Below are positions 5,206-7,705 of a DNA stretch of 7,705 nucleotides, in pieces. Each line of letters opens with the position of its first letter. The first letter of the stretch is position 1. Source of the DNA: JBHIBR01 sp046759145 [NCBI: Nitrospinota bacterium] (GTDB taxonomy: Bacteria > UBA8248). The translations under genes were made by a program, and so were the position numbers. The stretch spans positions 1-7,705 of the forward strand of contig JBHIBR010000075.1 in the NCBI GenBank assembly GCA_046759145.1, read 5' to 3'. The notes below the pieces were generated by a model, which was not told the origin of the DNA, searched no databases, and was given only the letters and a program-made list of their open reading frames with translations.

Positions 5206-6207
5206 CTAGTTGGCGATTTTTGTCGGGATCGGAATCCCCCGCTCCTTCCAGTACCGCTCCGCCCCTGGGTGGAGCTTCAGGTTGAAGGAGGCCATGCCCT
5301 TTAGGTCCGGCGCGGCCCTAAGGCCGATCCGCCAGGACTTGAACGCGCTCACCAGGAACCGGTAGTTGGCCGGGTCGTAGTTGATCCGGGTCACTTCGTA
5401 CACGACCCGGGCGGGCACGTCCTTGTTGACGATGGAGTAGATGGTGTAGGCGACAGTCTTGGCCGCCTGCTTCTGCCCTTTGTAGGAGCCGGCGGGGATG
5501 ACCGACTTGTAGTAACCAGGGTTCATCTTGATGAACTTGTCCTGCATCCCGTCGGGGATGGAAACCAGGAATATGTTCCCCCCCGTCGAGGCCGTGAGGA
5601 CTGAGGGAGAAGGGATGGGGTTCGGGATGGTGAAGGCGTCGATCTTCCCGTCCATTAAGGCCCGGGCGGCGTGGTCCCAACGCTGGTAGTTTTTCGTGAC
5701 GCCCGCGAAGTAGCCCGCCCACTTGAAGATGAGCGAGGTCATGAACTCGGTGTTGCTGCCCTTGGCGGCGAAGTTGATGCGCCCGCCTTTGAGGTCAGCG
5801 AGCTTCCTCACCCCCTGGCGCTCGAGGGTGATGATGTGGAACCAGGAAGTGGTGACCGGGCCGATGCCTCGTATGTTCAGGTGCTTTCTCTTGTACTTGT
5901 TCTGGCCCAGCATGGCGTCAGTCAAGAGCGGCCCGTTGCACATCCCGAAGTCCGCCGTACCGCTGTTCACCAGCCGGGCGTTGGCCACGAAACCTTTCGA
6001 GGCGCGGTTGGTCATCTCCACCTTCTTGGAGACCTTGCTGACGACCGCCGCCAGCGCTCCGGCGAGGCGGAAGGCGCCCGCACCCGGCCCGGCGCCCACG
6101 ACGGCGACGCGCGCCTTCTCGGCTCCCTGGGTGATGTCGGCGGCGGCCCACCCCACCACGGACAGCGCCACCACGGCGCACACGACGAGACGCGAGAGCT
6201 TTCTCAT
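5206..6207 (-). CDS. TAXI-family TRAP transporter substrate-binding protein
   Basis: A 333-residue periplasmic binding protein, the usual TAXI length. Residues 1-23 form a signal peptide: a basic MRKLSR start, a hydrophobic stretch, then AAA before Asp24 as the likely cleavage site. The mature protein shows family landmarks: a Gly/Ala-rich first strand (GAGPGAGAFRLAG, 38-50), NARLVNSGTADFGM (76-89), VRKLADLKGGRINF (133-146), AARALMDGKIDAF (180-192), VIPAGSYKGQ (236-245) and the C-terminal LHPGAERYWKERGI (312-325). The ATG at 6207 is chosen over an in-frame extension to 6351 because it follows AGGAGG by seven bases (6215-6220) and starts the signal peptide. Canonical TAXI proteins usually have a GGTxGxYY-like N-terminal motif; here it is PGAGAFRLAG, which may affect ligand choice. 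It is the first gene of the operon with the permease downstream. The ligand is unknown. Confidence 0.93.
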   Translation of the reverse strand: MRKLSRLVVCAVVALSVVGWAAADITQGAEKARVAVVGAGPGAGAFRLAGALAAVVSKVSKKVEMTNRASKGFVANARLVNSGTADFGMCNGPLLTDAMLGQNKYKRKHLNIRGIGPVTTSWFHIITLERQGVRKLADLKGGRINFAAKGSNTEFMTSLIFKWAGYFAGVTKNYQRWDHAARALMDGKIDAFTIPNPIPSPSVLTASTGGNIFLVSIPDGMQDKFIKMNPGYYKSVIPAGSYKGQKQAAKTVAYTIYSIVNKDVPARVVYEVTRINYDPANYRFLVSAFKSWRIGLRAAPDLKGMASFNLKLHPGAERYWKERGIPIPTKIAN

Positions 6208-6491
6208 GCTCCTCCCTCCTCTGATACCGACAGCCCCTCCCGTCCAAGGGCGCCCTCCGGCTGAGTGCCGAGGACCCCGGGAAAACAGGGATATGATGAA
6301 ACCACCCCCCTGAAATGAGCTTTGCCCCAAAGAGCTACTCCTTCTTATCACGGGAGAGGGGAGGATTCAACGGCCTTCGCCTCTTTCACGACCCTCCGCT
6401 ATCATCGGGCCGATGCGCTCGCTGTGCCCCGCTCGGGGCAGGAGCAGGAGAGGCGGCCCCGCGCGTCCGTCTCGACAGAGGGGAGGAGAGG
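6208..6491. other. Divergent intergenic region between the TRAP operon and the GGT-like gene
   Basis: No gene is seen in these 284 bases. Promoter signals are weak. On the plus strand, TATCAT (6400-6405) is a fair -10 without a convincing -35. On the minus strand, TTGAAT (revcomp of 6365-6370) lies 15 bases from GATAAG, a poor spacing. A small palindrome CTTTG-CCC-CAAAG (6320-6332) lies between the two and could be an operator. TGCCCC (6425-6430) and GGGGCA (6435-6440) form a short hairpin above the GGT-like gene. Confidence 0.5.
6320..6332. promoter_or_regulatory. Small palindrome, possible operator
   Basis: CTTTG and CAAAG flank CCC in the middle of a divergent promoter region. The string CTTTGCCC also occurs in the hairpin between the binding protein and permease genes (5152-5159), where its reverse complement forms the other arm. 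A regulator site is possible, but five-base arms are easily met by chance. Confidence 0.2.
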
Positions 6492-7705
6492 ATGGCGGGA
6501 AGTAAGCCGAGAGGCGCGGTGGCGGCGGCCCACCCCCTGGCGGTGGAAGCGGCGACCGGGGTGCTCCGCAAGGGAGGAGATGCGGTGGATGCGGCCCTCG
6601 CAGCCGCCTTCACCCTGGGAGTGGCCGAGCCCTACTACTCGGGCCTGGGCGGAGGGGGCTTCCTCCTGACCCACCGGGCGGGCGGGGGTAGCGGGGGGAC
6701 GGGCTCCCAGGACCTCCTGGACTACCACTCCCGCTGTCCGCAGGGGGCGCGGCCGGAGATGTTCCGCGGAAAACCGGAGGGCGAGAAGGACTGGGGCTAC
6801 AGGGCGGCTCACGTCCCGGGAACTGCCCGGGGGCTCGCCGAGGCGAGGGAGCGCTACGGGCGGCTGCCCCTGGCCGAACTCCTCTCCCCGGCCATCGCCC
6901 ACGCCCACGGGGGGGTGGAGGTCACGCCCTTCTTCCACGCCCGGGCGAGCGAGCCGCGTTTCGGGGAGCTGTGCCGGAGCTGCCCCGCCTTCGCCGCCAT
7001 CTACTCGGATGGAGGGGAGCCCTGGCCCGTCGGCCACCGCCTGGTTCAGGCCGAGCTCGGGGCGAGCCTCGAGCGCGTCGCCCGCGAGGGGCCGGGCGCG
7101 CTCTATGGTGGCGAGCTCTCTGAGCCCGCCGAGCGGGAGTTTCGCTCCCCGGGTGGGCTCATCACCCGGGAAGACCTCTCCCGCTATGAGCCCCGGTGGG
7201 TGCCTCCCCTCCGCTCCACCTACCGGCGCTGGACCATCGTGACGAACCGCCTCCCCGGCTGCGGCCCCCACCTGCTCCAGGTGCTGAACCTCCTCGAGGC
7301 CCACGACCTGGCCGCCCTCGCCCCGGGGAGCCCTGAGTTCATCTCCCTCCTGGTTGCGGCCTTCGAGGTGACTTTCCGCGAGCGGTTCGCCTCCTGGGGA
7401 GACCCCGAGTGCGTGCGGCTGGATGAGGAGGAGTTGGTGGGGAAGGCCCGCGCCTCCGCCCTGGCGCGGGAGATGGTGCCCCGCCGGGCTCGACGTGGGC
7501 GGGGGAGACATTCCCCGGCCCGCGCCGAGGGCTCCACCACCCATCTCTCCGTGGTGGACGGCCGGGGAAACGCTGTGAGCCTCACCCAGACCCTGGGTTC
7601 TCCTTTCGGCTCGGGCGTCGTCGTTGCGGGGCTCGGCTTCTGCTGGAACAACCACATGCTCTGGATGGAGGCCGACCCGGCCTCCCCCAACGCCCCCGGC
7701 CCCGG
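6492..7705 (+). CDS. Gamma-glutamyltransferase-family Ntn hydrolase with altered pocket, cut at the right window edge
   Basis: 404 codons are visible from the ATG at 6492; GGAGG at 6482-6486 lies five bases upstream. GGT enzymes are made as one chain and cut themselves before a threonine, which becomes the N-terminal nucleophile of the small subunit. The family frame is clear: KGGDAVDAALAAAFTLGV (27-44), SGLGGGGFLL (50-59), PGTARGLAEARERYG (109-123), GGLITREDLSRYEP (221-234) and the processing motif STTHLSVVDGRGNAVSLTQT (348-367), with Thr349 the expected nucleophile. Three things are odd. There is no signal peptide, so it is probably cytoplasmic, unlike E. coli Ggt. Residues that hold the gamma-glutamyl group in E. 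coli Ggt (Arg114, Asn411, Gln430, Asp433) align with His79, Gly369, His388 and Leu390. The PPPSSGG segment is reduced to LPGCGPH (254-260), and the linker before the cut site is very Arg-rich (331-344). The enzyme is probably an active amidase on another substrate. It is divergent from the TRAP operon. Confidence 0.9.
   Translation, partial: MAGSKPRGAVAAAHPLAVEAATGVLRKGGDAVDAALAAAFTLGVAEPYYSGLGGGGFLLTHRAGGGSGGTGSQDLLDYHSRCPQGARPEMFRGKPEGEKDWGYRAAHVPGTARGLAEARERYGRLPLAELLSPAIAHAHGGVEVTPFFHARASEPRFGELCRSCPAFAAIYSDGGEPWPVGHRLVQAELGASLERVAREGPGALYGGELSEPAEREFRSPGGLITREDLSRYEPRWVPPLRSTYRRWTIVTNRLPGCGPHLLQVLNLLEAHDLAALAPGSPEFISLLVAAFEVTFRERFASWGDPECVRLDEEELVGKARASALAREMVPRRARRGRGRHSPARAEGSTTHLSVVDGRGNAVSLTQTLGSPFGSGVVVAGLGFCWNNHMLWMEADPASPNAPGP

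Noticed and set aside
4554-5285. A 243-codon plus-strand frame spanning the permease 5' end, the intercistronic gap and the end of the binding protein gene
   Set aside because: It is antisense to two confident genes, shows low complexity in Glu, Gly, Pro and Arg, and has no recognisable domain.
5208-6351. A longer start for the TAXI protein at 6351
   Set aside because: The 48 extra residues would bury the signal peptide inside the protein, and the ATG at 6207 has an ideally spaced AGGAGG.
6402-7655. A 417-codon open frame antisense to the GGT-like gene
   Set aside because: High GC suppresses stops in antisense frames. The product is Gly/Glu/Pro-rich with no known domain, and the plus strand carries unmistakable GGT motifs and a good ribosome binding site.
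1-7705. Phage-defence, CRISPR or mobile-element system
   Set aside because: No repeat-spacer array, transposase, integrase, nuclease or helicase motif was seen. All recognisable genes are transport or catabolic.

Overview
The window is GC-rich bacterial DNA with densely packed, metabolic accessory genes and strong purine-rich ribosome binding sites. The TRAP-TAXI uptake system, with a signal-peptide-bearing binding protein, is most common in Gram-negative and uncultured environmental lineages. I cannot name the taxon from sequence alone. No rRNA, tRNA, CRISPR array, insertion sequence or phage gene was seen.

Layout, left to right. (1) 1-752, minus strand: the N-terminal 250 codons of an FdrA (AllF)-type protein, cut by the left edge. 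(2) 753-1169: a 417-base divergent intergenic region with a good sigma-70-like promoter facing right, a weaker extended -10 facing left, and several GC-rich hairpins. (3) 1170-2435, plus strand: a complete M20-family zinc amidohydrolase of the allantoate amidohydrolase / N-carbamoyl-L-amino-acid hydrolase group, with all metal ligands and the His/Asn/Arg substrate triad. (4) 2436-2561: a short convergent junction with a strong hairpin at the transporter stop codon. (5) 2562-4988 and 5206-6207, minus strand: a TRAP-TAXI importer transcribed binding protein first, then a fused (DctQM-type) permease. The 217-base gap between them holds two stable hairpins, one enclosing a perfect Shine-Dalgarno sequence. 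(6) 6208-6491: a second divergent intergenic region. (7) 6492-7705, plus strand: a gamma-glutamyltransferase-family Ntn hydrolase cut by the right edge, without a signal peptide and with an altered gamma-glutamyl-binding pocket.

Possible joint role (inference). FdrA belongs to the E. coli oxamate transcarbamylase set (AllFGH, formerly FdrA-YlbE-YlbF), which takes the end product of anaerobic allantoin breakdown to oxamate and carbamoyl phosphate. An amidohydrolase of the allantoate/N-carbamoyl type stands divergent to it, and a TAXI-TRAP importer and a modified GGT-like amidase lie beside it. Together they look like a locus for importing and dismantling an organic nitrogen compound, perhaps a ureide, an N-carbamoyl compound or an amide, to release ammonia and possibly carbamoyl phosphate. 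The substrate is not determined by the sequence.

The least expected features are a tandem duplication of a membrane segment inside the permease, the substituted pocket of the GGT-like enzyme, and the structured leader and intercistronic regions.
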